Below are positions 35,292-45,832 of a stretch of DNA of 64,000 nucleotides, piece after piece (positions within the stretch are counted from its first letter, which is position 1; each line of letters opens with the position of its first letter). The DNA comes from Verrucomicrobiaceae bacterium E54 (GTDB lineage: Bacteria; Verrucomicrobiota; Verrucomicrobiia; Verrucomicrobiales; Akkermansiaceae): contig JAKZES010000013.1 of NCBI GenBank assembly GCA_022548915.1, positions 1 through 64,000 on the forward strand, written 5' to 3'. The translations under genes were made by a program, and so were the position numbers. The notes beneath the pieces are model-generated. The model saw nothing but the letters and a program-made list of their open reading frames with translations. It made no database searches and had not been told where the DNA came from.

Positions 35292-38201
35292 CTAACGCCA
35301 CGTCACAACCTCCCACTTCAGCACGGTGGGGCCACCGATCCTGGCAGGCGTATCCTGGTTCAACGGACTGACCACAATCTCGACCCGGTTTTCGCCAGGT
35401 CTCAGGAATTCCCCAACCTCCCAGGCAAAAGGTGGCATCCAACGGGTTTCAAGCTCCCTCCCGTTGAGGCTTCCCCCGGCCATGATCTGGACATCACCGA
35501 GATCGAGCCGGATGGGGTTCGCGGGGCGAATGCCGGAGGGAAGCACGAAGCGGCTCGTGTAGGTTTGGAGGCCCTTGGCATCGGGTTCTCCGTGAGGCTG
35601 AAGCTCGATGGCGGACTGATGGGCCTCGATCTGGACTTGCTTCGTGCTTCCATCGCTGGAGGTCACCGCATGGATGCCGCTTTGATCGCCTTCGGCGACA
35701 AGCCCTCCCGCATCGTCGAGCCAGAGATGAATGGGGCCATCTACGGCGGTCACGGAGGGCTCCACGGCGGGTTCGCGGAAAACCACGAAGCAGCTGTCCG
35801 CAAGGTCGTCGATCTGAAAACGGACACGCGTGCCTCCCTTCACCTCCCGCCACGTGGCCAGTTTGCGGATTTGGCCGGTGACTGGATCGAAAAACTCGGG
35901 CTGCAGACCCTCGACTTTCAGGTTGGCCTCGAAGGGGCCGGTTCGCTCGAAGTTGCAGAGAAGGAAGATGCGGCCGCTCCCGGTCTCGCGGACCTTCCAC
36001 TTGAAGTCCTGATTGGCGTCCCAGACCACGGGGTTCAGGCCGGTGCTGGCGAGGTCATCACCGGTAATGGGAAGGGAGTCGAAGACCGGTCCCCCCGCCT
36101 TCTTCAGTTCGGCGATGCGGCGGGCGACGGCCGGGCGGACGTGACCGGTGTCGGGAATGACGAGCGCTCCGTAGCTTGAGGCGCCGGGCAGGTCGATCAC
36201 CCAGCGGCTGTCTTCGAACTCGAGGTGGTTCAGCAGGACGTCGGAGTTGATGTAGTCGAAGTCGTAGCCATGGGGAACGGGGTTCTCCGGGCCGACGGTG
36301 ATCGGACTGAAGTCGCCGTAGTAGACGGCGATGTCGGCAGAGGGTTTGCCTTCCTGCAGCATGGTGTGCATCCGCTGGTGGTACTTCACCCACGAGCGGC
36401 TCGACATGAACCAGGGCGTGTTGCGGTGGAACTGGATGCCGAACCAGGGATTGCGTCCGGGAACGCCTTCCTGAGGCTGATGAACGACGACGTGCAGCAC
36501 GGCGTGGTTCACCCCATGGGTGAACAATTCCTCGGCCCGCCGTTTCATCACATAGGGATGATGGAAGGGCTTGATGAAGGAGGTGTAGGACTCGGCGAAG
36601 ACCCGGGGTTTGCCGTAGATGTGTGCGGTGGAGCTGGCGATCCGGCACATCTGCACTCCCATGGGCCGGCCCATCCAGAACTCGCCGCTGACCATGTCGG
36701 CATGCTTGCCGTAGTAGAGGGCGTCGCCGGGAAAGCCCCAGCTGCCGTAGTTCTCCATCCAGACGTCGAGCCCGACCTCGTCGCCGTATTCGTTGATGGT
36801 CGCCAGATAGTTCTCCGAGATGAGGTCGGCGACGGTGCGGCGCAGGTCCGACAGGAAGGTATCGGACGCCTCGGCGCTGTTGACGGTGCGGCCGGTGAAG
36901 GTCGGAAGGAAGCGGATCGGGTCGTAGCCGATCCGCTGTTCCAGGATCTGGTCGAAGTCGTCGGTCCAGTTCTGTGTGCCGGCCTCGTAGCTGTCGGCAA
37001 CGATGGTCTTGATCACGCTTCGCTCCTCGGCACTGAGTTTGGCGAAGATCGGCGTGAACATGCTCTCGAGATGATGGCGTGTGTGTTCCTTGCTGAGCTT
37101 GTCGCACTCGAGTCCGGTGGCTTCCGGCGGCGCCGGGATATTGGTCTTGCCGGTGCTGGTCATGCCGAAGCAGAGGACCGTCCATGATCCCTCGGGCAGG
37201 GTGCAGGTCAGGCGGCCTTCGGCGTCTGGCCGTTCGTCGATGAGGTGAACCTCGTTGGCCTGCAGCACCAGGCCCCGCCCGGCCGGCTCGACGGTGTCCG
37301 GATAGACGTGCTGCTTCCACTCCGGGAACTGCCGGGCGTGAAGGCGGGCGAGTTGCTTCTCATAGGGCTGACTGACCTTGGGCTCGGCGCTGATCGTGGC
37401 GCTGAGGAGCTTCCTGGTCGCGCCCTCGAGCTCGAGGATGAACTCCTTCGCGGTGACCTCGGCAAAGCTGTAGATCTCGGGCGCCGTCGGCTGGCTGTCG
37501 CAGGTGTCACGGGAGTTGTCCGGGCGATCGAGCCGGAGCAATTGCCTGCTGCTGCCGTCGGCCAGCTTGGCGTGAAGGGTGCCGGCGAAGGTGTATTTCG
37601 GTCCGACCTCGAGGCTCATCGAACGGGCGGTGATCGGCTCCTCGCTCTGGAACCGGATCACGTTTCCATCCGGGCGGGAGCTGATGCTGGCGAACGGCCG
37701 CCGCGGCACGGCCATCACTGCGATGTCCTGTACGGGGAACTTCGAGACCGGACGCACCACCTCGGAGAACCCGCCGCCTTCGGCCGGGGTTTCCGTCCAG
37801 ATGACGTGCCTCATCGACTGTTCAGGCTTGTTCCACGGTCCGCCGGACATGCTGTAGCCCGGGCTGTTGAACATCCCGATCTCGATATCGAGTCGATGGG
37901 CTTCCCGGAGGGCGTGGCGGAAGAGTTCCATCCAATCGTCGGTGAGGATCTCGACGTGAGGACGGCCCTCTCTCGGGCGTCCGCTGATGCTGGCGGTGAA
38001 GGCCTTCTTGATGCCGACCTCGGCCATCGACTCGAGATCCCGGGTGAGTCCCTCGGCGGTGATGTCGCCACCGAGCCAATACCAGTAGCACCACGGTTTG
38101 GTCTCCTCGACCGGGTCAGTGAAACGCGAGTCGAGGTCGCCGGCGGCGGTCAGGGGGATCAGGAAGGCGAGGAGGGCGGAAAGGCTGCCATGGAGTTTCA
38201 T
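35292..38201 (-). CDS. GH106-like alpha-L-rhamnosidase family hydrolase
   Basis: An exported glycosidase of 969 residues. The start at 38201 gives a signal peptide (MKLHGSLSALLAFLIPLTAA). The first domain begins KPWCYWYWLGGDITAEGLTR and continues DLESMAEVGIKKAFTA and EIGMFNSPGYSMSGGPWN, which is characteristic of the large GH106/rhamnosidase-related family. A central barrel has ETIVADSYEAG-type text (here KTIVADSYEAGTQNWTDDFD) with candidate acidic residues. C-terminal beta-sandwich modules include LDLGDVQIMAGGSLNGRELE. GH106 enzymes release L-rhamnose, but the superfamily includes uncharacterised subgroups. It is the last gene of a minus-strand sulfatase/fucosidase cluster, 43 bp after the GH29 gene. 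Confidence 0.8.
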   Translation of the reverse strand: MKLHGSLSALLAFLIPLTAAGDLDSRFTDPVEETKPWCYWYWLGGDITAEGLTRDLESMAEVGIKKAFTASISGRPREGRPHVEILTDDWMELFRHALREAHRLDIEIGMFNSPGYSMSGGPWNKPEQSMRHVIWTETPAEGGGFSEVVRPVSKFPVQDIAVMAVPRRPFASISSRPDGNVIRFQSEEPITARSMSLEVGPKYTFAGTLHAKLADGSSRQLLRLDRPDNSRDTCDSQPTAPEIYSFAEVTAKEFILELEGATRKLLSATISAEPKVSQPYEKQLARLHARQFPEWKQHVYPDTVEPAGRGLVLQANEVHLIDERPDAEGRLTCTLPEGSWTVLCFGMTSTGKTNIPAPPEATGLECDKLSKEHTRHHLESMFTPIFAKLSAEERSVIKTIVADSYEAGTQNWTDDFDQILEQRIGYDPIRFLPTFTGRTVNSAEASDTFLSDLRRTVADLISENYLATINEYGDEVGLDVWMENYGSWGFPGDALYYGKHADMVSGEFWMGRPMGVQMCRIASSTAHIYGKPRVFAESYTSFIKPFHHPYVMKRRAEELFTHGVNHAVLHVVVHQPQEGVPGRNPWFGIQFHRNTPWFMSSRSWVKYHQRMHTMLQEGKPSADIAVYYGDFSPITVGPENPVPHGYDFDYINSDVLLNHLEFEDSRWVIDLPGASSYGALVIPDTGHVRPAVARRIAELKKAGGPVFDSLPITGDDLASTGLNPVVWDANQDFKWKVRETGSGRIFLLCNFERTGPFEANLKVEGLQPEFFDPVTGQIRKLATWREVKGGTRVRFQIDDLADSCFVVFREPAVEPSVTAVDGPIHLWLDDAGGLVAEGDQSGIHAVTSSDGSTKQVQIEAHQSAIELQPHGEPDAKGLQTYTSRFVLPSGIRPANPIRLDLGDVQIMAGGSLNGRELETRWMPPFAWEVGEFLRPGENRVEIVVSPLNQDTPARIGGPTVLKWEVVTWR

Positions 38202-38244
38202 GCGAGTATGCTTGGACAAGGCGGATGAATCAAACTCGCGGACG

Positions 38245-39222
38245 TCACTCGCCTTGCAGCTTGCCGATCGCTTCAAGGACCTTGACCGCGGCATCGTCGA
38301 TCCTGCCCTTCTTGTTGGGCGGGACGTTGAGAAGATAGTTCGAGTTGCGGGCATTGACCGCCTCGAGGCGCTGGACGTGGCCTTCGGGGCCGCCGTATCC
38401 ACGGAGGCCCTCATTCCAGAACCACTTCCGTCCTGCCAACGACCAGCACGTCTCGCCTGGACCCTTGTGATCCTCGGGAAACATCCGCAGTTCCTTGACG
38501 CCGATGTCGAGGTAGGGCTGACCTTTCTTGCCCCAGCTCCACCAGTTCGAGCTGGTGAGCAGGCCCGGGTTGATGCCTCGCCCGAACTCCAGCAGTTCTT
38601 CGGCGGTCCCGACGCCCGGATCGAAGGCGTCGTTCCAGAAATAGAAGCATTCGGGGTACTTCTCCAGCAGTTCTCCGATCTGCTTGAGTTGGAATTCCTT
38701 CTGCGCCTCCAGGTCATGGCTGGCCGGGTCGCATTCCGGGGCCAGGACCTTGTGTTTCTCCGGGTCACCAAAGCCGGGGTGACGCCAGCAATAGTAAAGG
38801 CCGACCTTGAGTCCGCGGCTTGTGAAAGACTCGATGAACTTGGCCACGATGTCCTCTTGAACCGGGCAGTCCGGGTGCATGATGTCGTAGGTTGTGTGCT
38901 TGCTGTCCCACAAGCAGAAGCCGGAAACGTGCTTGGCGGTAAGCACGGCGTATTTCATCCCTGCCGCCTTGGCGGCGTCTGCCCACTGGTTGGTATCGAC
39001 CGGGCCGCCGGGGTCGAAAGTGGAAGGATCCGGGTAGCCCTTGACCCACTCTTCATTGGTGTAGGTCGCCATGTTGTAGTGGAGGAACATCCCAAACTTG
39101 AGATCAAGGAACTCTTCCTGGAGTTGGGCGACGGATTTCCGAGGGGTGGTTTCATCAGCCCTCGTCGCTTGGATGGAGGCCAGGAGGAGTGTCAGGGTAG
39201 CGATGATGGTGCTGGTGCTCAT
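38245..39222 (-). CDS. GH29-like alpha-L-fucosidase
   Basis: An exported 325-residue enzyme (signal peptide MSTSTIIATLTLLLASIQAT). The GH29 barrel is complete but lacks a C-terminal beta-sandwich, making it short for the family. Visible elements are LKFGMFLHYNMATYTNEEW, GMKYAVLTAKHVSGFCLWDS (HV instead of the common HHDG), GLKVGLYYCWRHPGFGDP, and YFWNDAF, with D198 the probable nucleophile. The end reads NYLLNVPPNKKGRID. It sits between a sulfatase and the GH106-like gene in the same direction. Fucose release from sulfated glycans is the likely role, inferred from context; sequence divergence leaves other sugars possible. Confidence 0.86.
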   Translation of the reverse strand: MSTSTIIATLTLLLASIQATRADETTPRKSVAQLQEEFLDLKFGMFLHYNMATYTNEEWVKGYPDPSTFDPGGPVDTNQWADAAKAAGMKYAVLTAKHVSGFCLWDSKHTTYDIMHPDCPVQEDIVAKFIESFTSRGLKVGLYYCWRHPGFGDPEKHKVLAPECDPASHDLEAQKEFQLKQIGELLEKYPECFYFWNDAFDPGVGTAEELLEFGRGINPGLLTSSNWWSWGKKGQPYLDIGVKELRMFPEDHKGPGETCWSLAGRKWFWNEGLRGYGGPEGHVQRLEAVNARNSNYLLNVPPNKKGRIDDAAVKVLEAIGKLQGE

Positions 39223-39326
39223 TGATTCGAATGGATGTTTCTTCTGCTTGTTGGAATGCGCCCTCGGAAATGTTCCAGCCTTGCGGTTCTCAAGGCGAGG
39301 ACGTCGAGATGGAGGTGGCCACCCTT

Positions 39327-40880
39327 TCACCGTTCATCGTCATCCAAAGGGCGTTCTCCCTTGAAAGGTCCCCAGCGGAGCAGCTTGGCGTGGTCTTTCG
39401 AGGCCTTGTAGAGTTCGGGGTCGTAGTCGGGGTTGGCCTTCGGCAGGCGCGCTTCGACATTCCTGAAATAGCTCATCATCTCGCCATGGAGCTCGGCGTG
39501 CCGGTCCGGATCCTCCCTGGCGATGTTCTCCACCTCCCCGGGATCCCGGGAGAGATCGAACAGCATCGGGATCTCGGGGTGATCGTAGAAATGCATCACC
39601 TTGTACTGTCCCGCGATGAGGGCGGAGTGCGGCCGCGACGACCGATAATGGGGATAGTGAAAGTAAAGGGGCCGCCCGAGGAACTCAGGCGCCGGTGTCG
39701 CTCCCTTCATGTAACCCGCGAGCGAGCGGCCATCGATCTCCTCCAACGCCTCCGGGTCACCTCCCGCCCAGTCCACGAAGGTGGGCAGGAAATCGTAATT
39801 GATGACGTTGCCGTCGAAGACGGATCCCGGCCTGATGCCCGGGCCCCGGACGATCATGGGCACCCGGATTCCCCCGTCCCAGACCCACCACTTCGCGCCG
39901 TGCAAGGGCTGGGTGAGACCGGGTAGAAACGAATGACGGTATCCGTTGTCGGACACGAGGACCACGTAGGTTTCGTCCTCGATCCCGAGTTTGGCGACTT
40001 CATCGAGCACCGCCCCGATGCGCCCGTCGAGGTCCTCGCCCATGCCCAGCCAGACGGCGGGATCGGACTTGCGGTTCACCGTCTCCGCGGTGGTGCCCGT
40101 CTTCCGGTAGTATTCCTGCACCGCGGGATGATCGACATACTTGGCCCGTGTGGCGGGCAGGCATTCCCTCCCCTCGTGCATCGCGTAGTGGGAGATCTGC
40201 AGGTAGAACGGCGTACCCGCCTCGACCTGCTCGTTCATGAAGGCGATCGCCTTCCGGGTGAGGCTGAACATCAGCTTCGGGTCGCTCAGGTCGGCAGGCA
40301 GCCGCCTCTTCCCCTCCCCGGTCAAGGTGTTGCCGGGCGTGTTGCTGGTATCCCCGTCGTGAACCGAGTAGCCCGCCGCACCCGGGTCGCTGCGCAGGTG
40401 CCACTTGCCGAGGTGGGCGCAGGTGTAACCCAGAGGCTTCAGTGCCTTCGGGATGGTCAGCGCGTCCGCGTCGAGCGACATGTCGGAGATGCAGGGGACG
40501 AGCGGGTAGCCGGGAAACGACTTTTTGTCGTAGTAGTCCTGACCCTTGCTGTTCATGAAGACGCTGAAGCCGTTGCGTGGGGTCGACTGCCCGGTCTGCA
40601 CACATGCCCGGCCGGGCGAACACTGCGGAGACCCGTAGGCATTGCGGAACTTCATTCCCTGGCCCGCGAGCTTTGCGACGTTCGGCATCCGCAAAACGGG
40701 CATGCGCGAATTCGGCATGCCATCATCCATCGCCACAGGCGTGCCGTTCCAGGCCCAGTCATCGATGTAAAGAAGGATGATGTTGGGTCTCTGCGGCGGG
40801 GCTTCGCACCGAGCGGTAGCCGCCCCTGCCGCAAGCGAAGCGAGGCACACCATCCACGCATGCACGCGGATCCGCCCCAT
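39327..40880 (-). CDS. Exported sulfatase with C-S-P-G-R motif
   Basis: A 517-residue type I sulfatase. The ATG at 40880 is chosen because AGGAAG lies about seven bases upstream and it gives a signal peptide ([20 protein letters not shown]). Metal-site start [20 protein letters not shown]; maturation motif C87-S-P-G-R91 followed by ACVQTGQ; then [15 protein letters not shown] and [13 protein letters not shown]. Position four of the C-x-P-x-R motif is Gly rather than the usual Ser or Ala/Thr. It lies between another sulfatase and the GH29 gene, so it likely desulfates the same glycan. Confidence 0.9.
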   Translation of the reverse strand: MGRIRVHAWMVCLASLAAGAATARCEAPPQRPNIILLYIDDWAWNGTPVAMDDGMPNSRMPVLRMPNVAKLAGQGMKFRNAYGSPQCSPGRACVQTGQSTPRNGFSVFMNSKGQDYYDKKSFPGYPLVPCISDMSLDADALTIPKALKPLGYTCAHLGKWHLRSDPGAAGYSVHDGDTSNTPGNTLTGEGKRRLPADLSDPKLMFSLTRKAIAFMNEQVEAGTPFYLQISHYAMHEGRECLPATRAKYVDHPAVQEYYRKTGTTAETVNRKSDPAVWLGMGEDLDGRIGAVLDEVAKLGIEDETYVVLVSDNGYRHSFLPGLTQPLHGAKWWVWDGGIRVPMIVRGPGIRPGSVFDGNVINYDFLPTFVDWAGGDPEALEEIDGRSLAGYMKGATPAPEFLGRPLYFHYPHYRSSRPHSALIAGQYKVMHFYDHPEIPMLFDLSRDPGEVENIAREDPDRHAELHGEMMSYFRNVEARLPKANPDYDPELYKASKDHAKLLRWGPFKGERPLDDDER

Positions 40881-41005
40881 TCGGATCTTCCTGCGGGCTC
40901 CTGCGGCGGTTCCGCCGTCCCGAGGACGGATCTCATCAGGCAATCCCGAGCTTCCGACCATGTTCAAGTTCATTGTCATCGTGTTTCATCCAAACCATTT
41001 CCACT

Positions 41006-42634
41006 TCAAGAACCGCGCAGCTTGCCGGGGCGCCGGGGGGAGTCACGCTTTTCGTCCGGGGGCGTTGCGGATGGTTCCCAGCGAAAGCTTGTTCCCTCGA
41101 TGATCAGTTCCTTCCGTCGATTCAGCTTCCGCTCGTGGGGGGCGAAGGTTTCGGGGGCGGCGCGCTTCAACTTGCGGATCAATTCCTGATGTGCTCCGGG
41201 CTCCTGGAATAACAGGTTGTTCCATTCGTTGGGGTCCTTCCGGAGATCGTAGAGTTCCTCACCGCCATTCGGGTAGTGGATGTATCGCCAGTCGCGATTG
41301 ATCACCGCGTAGCCGCCGGGCTCCATGTAGGGCAGGAACACATCGCGATCCTTCGCCGACGCCGGGTTCTTCAAGGTGTCGGCGAGCGATTCCCCCTCCA
41401 ACTTCTGTGGAGTTGCCGGCAGGCCACAGAGGTCCACGAGGGTGGGATACATGTCGATGAGGCTCACGGTCACGTCACTGACCGCGCCCTTCGCGACCCC
41501 CGGACCAGCCCAGATGAAGGGGACGTTCGAGGTCCGCTCCCAGAGGGTGTGCTTGCCCCAGTCGCCCTTCTCACCGTGGTGGTAACCGTGATCGCTCCAG
41601 AAAACCACAATGGTGTTGTCGGCATAAGGGCTTTTCTCCAACGCATCGAGAATCCTCCCGACCAGCGCGTCGGCATAACTCATGCAGGCGAGGTAGCCGA
41701 GGATGGCGTCGTCGACCGCATCGATGGCCACCAGCCGGTCGTGGTGGGCCTTCCTGCGGTTGGTCTTCTGGCGCCGGATGGGCTCGGGAAGGTCGTCGAG
41801 ATCGTCATCCTTCATCGGAGGCAACGGGATCTCCTTGCCCTCGTAGAGTTTGAAATACTTTTCCGGGCAGTAGTTCGGAAAGTGCGGTGTGTAGAGGCCG
41901 ACGGCCAGGAAGAAGGGCTGGTCGTGCTTCTCGCCGAGCTTGGACACCGCCCAGTTCGCCCGGATGGTGTCGGCGAGATCCTCTTCCCGCTCGTCCGGCA
42001 CCGCCCCCCACTCGAGGAACAATCCCCCGCCCAGGTCCTTTCCCTTGTTGTAGGTCCGGTTGTAGATGCTCGCAGGAAAGGGATCGGGGAAGGGTACCTC
42101 CTCGCTCCAGTTGTCGAGGCTCCACGCGCGGCGATACTGGTCGGGCTTCCGCAGGAAGAATCCGGTCCAGCCTCGGACGTCGATGTGGCCCTCGGGGTGA
42201 TGGAACAGCTTGCCGCCTCCGAAGGTCGCATAGCCTCCCTCCTGCAGGCTGACCTGGAGCGGCCTCAGCTCGGGGCGGTTCACGAAGTAGTGGGCGGTCC
42301 GGTAGCAGCCGGTGGAAGATGCATACTGCCCGGAGAAGATCGCCGCGCGCGAAGGAGCACAGAATATCCCGGCGGTGTGCGCGTTGGTGAAATTGAACCC
42401 CCGCTCCGCCAATCGGTCGATGTTCGGGGTGATGGCCGCGGGAGTCGCCCCAAGACACCCGATCCAATCATTCATGTCGTCGACGGCGATCATGAGGACG
42501 TTCGGCCGCGAGTCCGCCGCGACCCCGGAGCATGGGCAAAGGGCCAGCAGCAGCGCCCCGAAACGCAGAATCCGTGCTCCGATTCGCGGCAACTTGGCGG
42601 AGCGATGCTCGGTTCGTGAGTGGTTCGGATTCAT
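41006..42634 (-). CDS. Exported iduronate-2-sulfatase-like sulfatase
   Basis: A 542-residue sulfatase with a signal region ([18 protein letters not shown]). The N-terminus [20 protein letters not shown] and the motif C92-A-P-S-R96 ([15 protein letters not shown]) are typical of iduronate-2-sulfatase-like family S1 enzymes. Later blocks are [40 protein letters not shown] and [16 protein letters not shown]. The start at 42634 follows the GH71/99-like stop by 17 bp; the longer frame overlaps that gene. It is probably cotranscribed with the other cluster enzymes. Actual substrate is not determinable from sequence. Confidence 0.93.
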   Translation of the reverse strand: MNPNHSRTEHRSAKLPRIGARILRFGALLLALCPCSGVAADSRPNVLMIAVDDMNDWIGCLGATPAAITPNIDRLAERGFNFTNAHTAGIFCAPSRAAIFSGQYASSTGCYRTAHYFVNRPELRPLQVSLQEGGYATFGGGKLFHHPEGHIDVRGWTGFFLRKPDQYRRAWSLDNWSEEVPFPDPFPASIYNRTYNKGKDLGGGLFLEWGAVPDEREEDLADTIRANWAVSKLGEKHDQPFFLAVGLYTPHFPNYCPEKYFKLYEGKEIPLPPMKDDDLDDLPEPIRRQKTNRRKAHHDRLVAIDAVDDAILGYLACMSYADALVGRILDALEKSPYADNTIVVFWSDHGYHHGEKGDWGKHTLWERTSNVPFIWAGPGVAKGAVSDVTVSLIDMYPTLVDLCGLPATPQKLEGESLADTLKNPASAKDRDVFLPYMEPGGYAVINRDWRYIHYPNGGEELYDLRKDPNEWNNLLFQEPGAHQELIRKLKRAAPETFAPHERKLNRRKELIIEGTSFRWEPSATPPDEKRDSPRRPGKLRGS

Positions 42635-42651
42635 GGTTGGAATGACGACGT

Positions 42652-43962
42652 TTACTCGCTCCTCTTCGGGACATCCTCGCGGTCCCTCGTCTTCGGATCG
42701 GTGCGGCGGTAGAGTTCCGGGTCGGCGGGGATTTCGCCGCGCAGCAGGCGCCCGCCCTGTCCGGCGAGCCAAAGATAGTGGTCGCTTGGAACGTCCCCAA
42801 TGTCCACGAAGCGGGCGGGCGGATTCCCGGCCGGCGCATCGTGAGAGAGCTTGAAGATCGCGGTTCCCTCGTCGACCTCGTCGAACATGGCCACGTAAAG
42901 CATCTTCGCGCCGGCCTCCACGGACCCGTGGATCATTTGCCAGAAGAACTTTCCTCCCCGACGCGGGATCTTGTCCAACTCTTCCTCCCCGCCCTTCAGG
43001 TTGTGCCAACTGAAGCCGGGATAGACGCAGGGCGCGTAGTCGAGTCCCCGAGTCCGGCACCATGCCAAGTCGTCCCGAACCTGCGACCGGAACTTCTCCC
43101 GCTCCCGGCCCTCAAGCGTCCTGAACCGCCCGACCATCCACGGCAGAACCACGTCCGCCTTCTCCATCAACTCATGGAGGTAGGGATCAGCGCGGGTGTC
43201 GGCCCGCAGGGTCCGGAAATGGGTGGGCACCCCGAGCAAAATACTGCATCCGCCGTACTCCGGATCGTCGCGGAGAAAGTCGATCAGCTTGTCGACCCCG
43301 ATCCGGCGGATGTCGTAGTCGCGCCCGGTGAAACCCAGCCCCCAGATTGCCACCAGTGGCTTTCCCCGGTGGTAGAGATAGCTCTGTTCCCGGCCTTGCG
43401 AGGTTGCCTTCAGCTCATCGACGATCTCCTTCCAGTCCTGGATCACCGACTCGCAGTCCTGGCCGTTCGTTGCGATACCGGAAAGGTCGTACATCACCGC
43501 CACCGCCCGTTGGTGCCGCTCGGCGGCGGTCAGCGCGTGCCCGAGGATCACCCGACCTTCCCGGCGCCGTTCCCCGGTGGTGGTGACGCGGAAGAAGCGC
43601 TGCATGAAGGCGCCGTCGATGCCGTGCTCCTTCATCCAGCGGAAGTGGGTATCGACCGTGCTGGCGTCCCACGAGCTGAACACCCGGGCCGGTTCGCCAT
43701 TCGCCAGCGTGAAGGGCGTTTCGTAGGTTTTCGGGTACTCCGAAACCTCGGGCCAGAGGTCGATGCTGACATGCTGGGGGTCGAACCGCCCCCGCTTGCC
43801 CCAGTGCACCCAGCGACTCCCCGAGCCGTCGTCGGGTGTCCGGAACCAGCCCTGATATCCGGCCATGACACGTCCCTCGTAGGACATGAACCGCGAGGAA
43901 GGTGAGTGCTTCGTGCCCGCGGTTGCCGTCAACGAGGCGAGAAGAAAGACGCACCCGGCCAT
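42652..43962 (-). CDS. GH71/GH99-like exported glycoside hydrolase
   Basis: A protein of about 436 residues. It opens its domain with [20 protein letters not shown] and [20 protein letters not shown], hallmarks of the GH71/99-like hydrolase group. It continues with [48 protein letters not shown] and a terminal [20 protein letters not shown]. The ATG at 43962 gives a signal peptide ([17 protein letters not shown]); the alternative upstream start is TTG. It is the first gene of the minus-strand glycan cluster and lies 200 bp from the divergent sensor kinase gene. It is perhaps an endo-acting enzyme; linkage is unknown. Confidence 0.78.
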   Translation of the reverse strand: MAGCVFLLASLTATAGTKHSPSSRFMSYEGRVMAGYQGWFRTPDDGSGSRWVHWGKRGRFDPQHVSIDLWPEVSEYPKTYETPFTLANGEPARVFSSWDASTVDTHFRWMKEHGIDGAFMQRFFRVTTTGERRREGRVILGHALTAAERHQRAVAVMYDLSGIATNGQDCESVIQDWKEIVDELKATSQGREQSYLYHRGKPLVAIWGLGFTGRDYDIRRIGVDKLIDFLRDDPEYGGCSILLGVPTHFRTLRADTRADPYLHELMEKADVVLPWMVGRFRTLEGREREKFRSQVRDDLAWCRTRGLDYAPCVYPGFSWHNLKGGEEELDKIPRRGGKFFWQMIHGSVEAGAKMLYVAMFDEVDEGTAIFKLSHDAPAGNPPARFVDIGDVPSDHYLWLAGQGGRLLRGEIPADPELYRRTDPKTRDREDVPKRSE

Positions 43963-44081
43963 GAGAGACCGTCCGGCGCAGCCGTTGATGGCGATCGACC
44001 CTCGCCGAGGGAGCAATGCAAACCTGATTCTCTGGGAGCTGGTCAAGGAGCCGATTAAGAATTCCGGGAGCTTCGACTTCT

Positions 44082-44100
44082 AGTCCCCATTTCGGGGACT
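44082..44100. repeat. Dispersed palindrome, copy 1
   Basis: Perfect hairpin AGTCCCC-attt c-GGGGACT (7-bp stem, 5-nt loop) in the divergent gap between the GH71/99-like gene and the sensor kinase gene. Related copies occur at 50923, 50971, 53144 and 53241. Confidence 0.8.
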
Positions 44101-44164
44101 CCGATGAAATCGCTTCGATAAATCGCAGCGGGACGCCTATCGTTCGCAGACCTCGATCCTCCAC

Positions 44165-45826
44165 GTGTCACGAACCGCAACCACCACCGGCTCCTCCTTC
44201 TTCGCTGCCCTTTTGCGCACGATGGGGATCGTCGTGCTCGCCGGTGCGGCGACGGGAGAAACTCCATCGACCACCATCGAGGCATTCGCCGACGAAACCC
44301 GTTTGGTCCCGCAGGACGAAATCGCGCTCGCTCCCCTGAACGCGTCCTCCCTCCAGTTTCAGGTTGTCCCGGCCAGCCTGCGAGTGCGCTACCGCCTCGA
44401 GGGGGCGGACAAGGTGTGGCAGGAGCGAAGCGGAACCATGATGTTCGTCGTCCGCTTCATCGACAAGGAAGGGAACCGGATTCTTCATCATGACTTCCCC
44501 GCCAAGCACGCAACTCCAGGCTGGAGCGGATCGGAAGCCCCCTTCGCCTTCGTTTCTCGCAAGGAAACCCTTCGAGTCCCCGAAAGCGCCGAATACCTCT
44601 CGGTGGCGGTTTCCTCCTCCGGTCCTTTGAGCGCGGTCGGCGTCATCGCGATCCGTGGTATCACGATCCGTTCCCTCCCCACCACCGACCGACCGGAGCG
44701 ATGGCTGATGCGCGAGGCGCTCGGGCCGGACTCCCGCCCGATCCGCTGGAACAAGGCCGGAAGTCGGCCCACCATGGGTTCCATCATTCATCCGGACGGC
44801 CAGCGCGACTCGCCGCCGACCCTGGTCATCGTGGACGACGACCTCGAGGCGCACGCCGACATCGCGAGCGGGCACTACGAACTCCCGGCGCTTCGGCCTG
44901 GTGAGCAAATCGAGGTCGAATGGCAGGAAGCCTATTCGGTGGGACTCGGAGGCCCCTTCGAGCTCGACTACGAGCGGCTTCCGGCCGCCGACTACCGCTT
45001 CCTCGTTGAGGAGCTCTCGATCGACGGCATCCCCACCGGACGAACCTCGGTCCTCGTGGTGGATGTCCCCGGCGTGTTCTGGAAGAAATGGTGGTTCTGG
45101 CTCGGGTGCCTCGCGGGAGTCGGGAGCCTCGTCGGGCTCTGGGCCCGGGCTCTCGTCCGGCGAAGAATCAGACGCCAACTCCGGCACGCCCAGCTGCTCT
45201 CCGACGAGCGGCTCCGCATCGCCCGGGACCTCCACGACGACCTTGGCACCCGTCTTTCCCACATTTCCCTGGTCGGGGCCAACGCGGAGGCCGTCACCGC
45301 CGATCCCGAGTCGCAGGCGGCCTTCCGCCAGATCCGCGAACTCACCGGCGAACTGGTCGGTGCCCTTTCGGAATCGGTCTGGATGCTCAACCCGAGAAAC
45401 AGCGACCTCGAATCGTTGATCAATTACCTGTGCCGCCTCGTCAGCGAACTCTGCCGGCTCGCCGGCATCCGCTGCCGGATCGACGATGCCGGTCTCGAGC
45501 ACAACCACCCCATCAGCCACGAGTTCCGCCACAACTTCTCCCTCGCGGTCAAGGAAACGGTGAACAACGCGCTGCGCCACGCGGAAGCATCCGAAATTCT
45601 CATCAGGATCCGGATCGACCGGGGCAGCTTCAGTGTGTCGATCAGCGACGACGGCGTGGGAATCCGGGAAGATGCGGAAAGCCCCCCGGGAGACCCCGGA
45701 GGGAGCGGCCTCGAGAGCGTGCGCCAGCGCATGCAGTCGATCGGGGGCCGATGTGGCATCTCGAATCTCGATCCCCGCGGCCTGCGAGTCGTGTTGACAG
45801 CGCCGGTCCTCATGCGAGAACGATAG
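44165..45826 (+). CDS. NarL-type sensor histidine kinase
   Basis: A 553-residue membrane kinase. A possible signal segment (SFFAALLRTMGIVVLAGAA) precedes an extracytoplasmic region of about 270 residues. One helix follows at about 308-330 (WFWLGCLAGVGSLVGLWARA). The HisKA_3 dimerisation domain has RIARDLHDDLGTRLSHISL (phosphoacceptor H357), and the ATPase has KETVNNALRHA and ISDDGVGIRE. It resembles verrucomicrobial Y_Y_Y/two-component-regulator kinases that lack the beta-propeller domains. The start is uncertain: GTG at 44165 versus ATG at 44222. The response regulator starts 6 bp downstream. It is transcribed away from the glycan cluster and probably senses its substrate. Confidence 0.9.
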   Translation: MSRTATTTGSSFFAALLRTMGIVVLAGAATGETPSTTIEAFADETRLVPQDEIALAPLNASSLQFQVVPASLRVRYRLEGADKVWQERSGTMMFVVRFIDKEGNRILHHDFPAKHATPGWSGSEAPFAFVSRKETLRVPESAEYLSVAVSSSGPLSAVGVIAIRGITIRSLPTTDRPERWLMREALGPDSRPIRWNKAGSRPTMGSIIHPDGQRDSPPTLVIVDDDLEAHADIASGHYELPALRPGEQIEVEWQEAYSVGLGGPFELDYERLPAADYRFLVEELSIDGIPTGRTSVLVVDVPGVFWKKWWFWLGCLAGVGSLVGLWARALVRRRIRRQLRHAQLLSDERLRIARDLHDDLGTRLSHISLVGANAEAVTADPESQAAFRQIRELTGELVGALSESVWMLNPRNSDLESLINYLCRLVSELCRLAGIRCRIDDAGLEHNHPISHEFRHNFSLAVKETVNNALRHAEASEILIRIRIDRGSFSVSISDDGVGIREDAESPPGDPGGSGLESVRQRMQSIGGRCGISNLDPRGLRVVLTAPVLMRER

Positions 45827-45832
45827 CACCTC

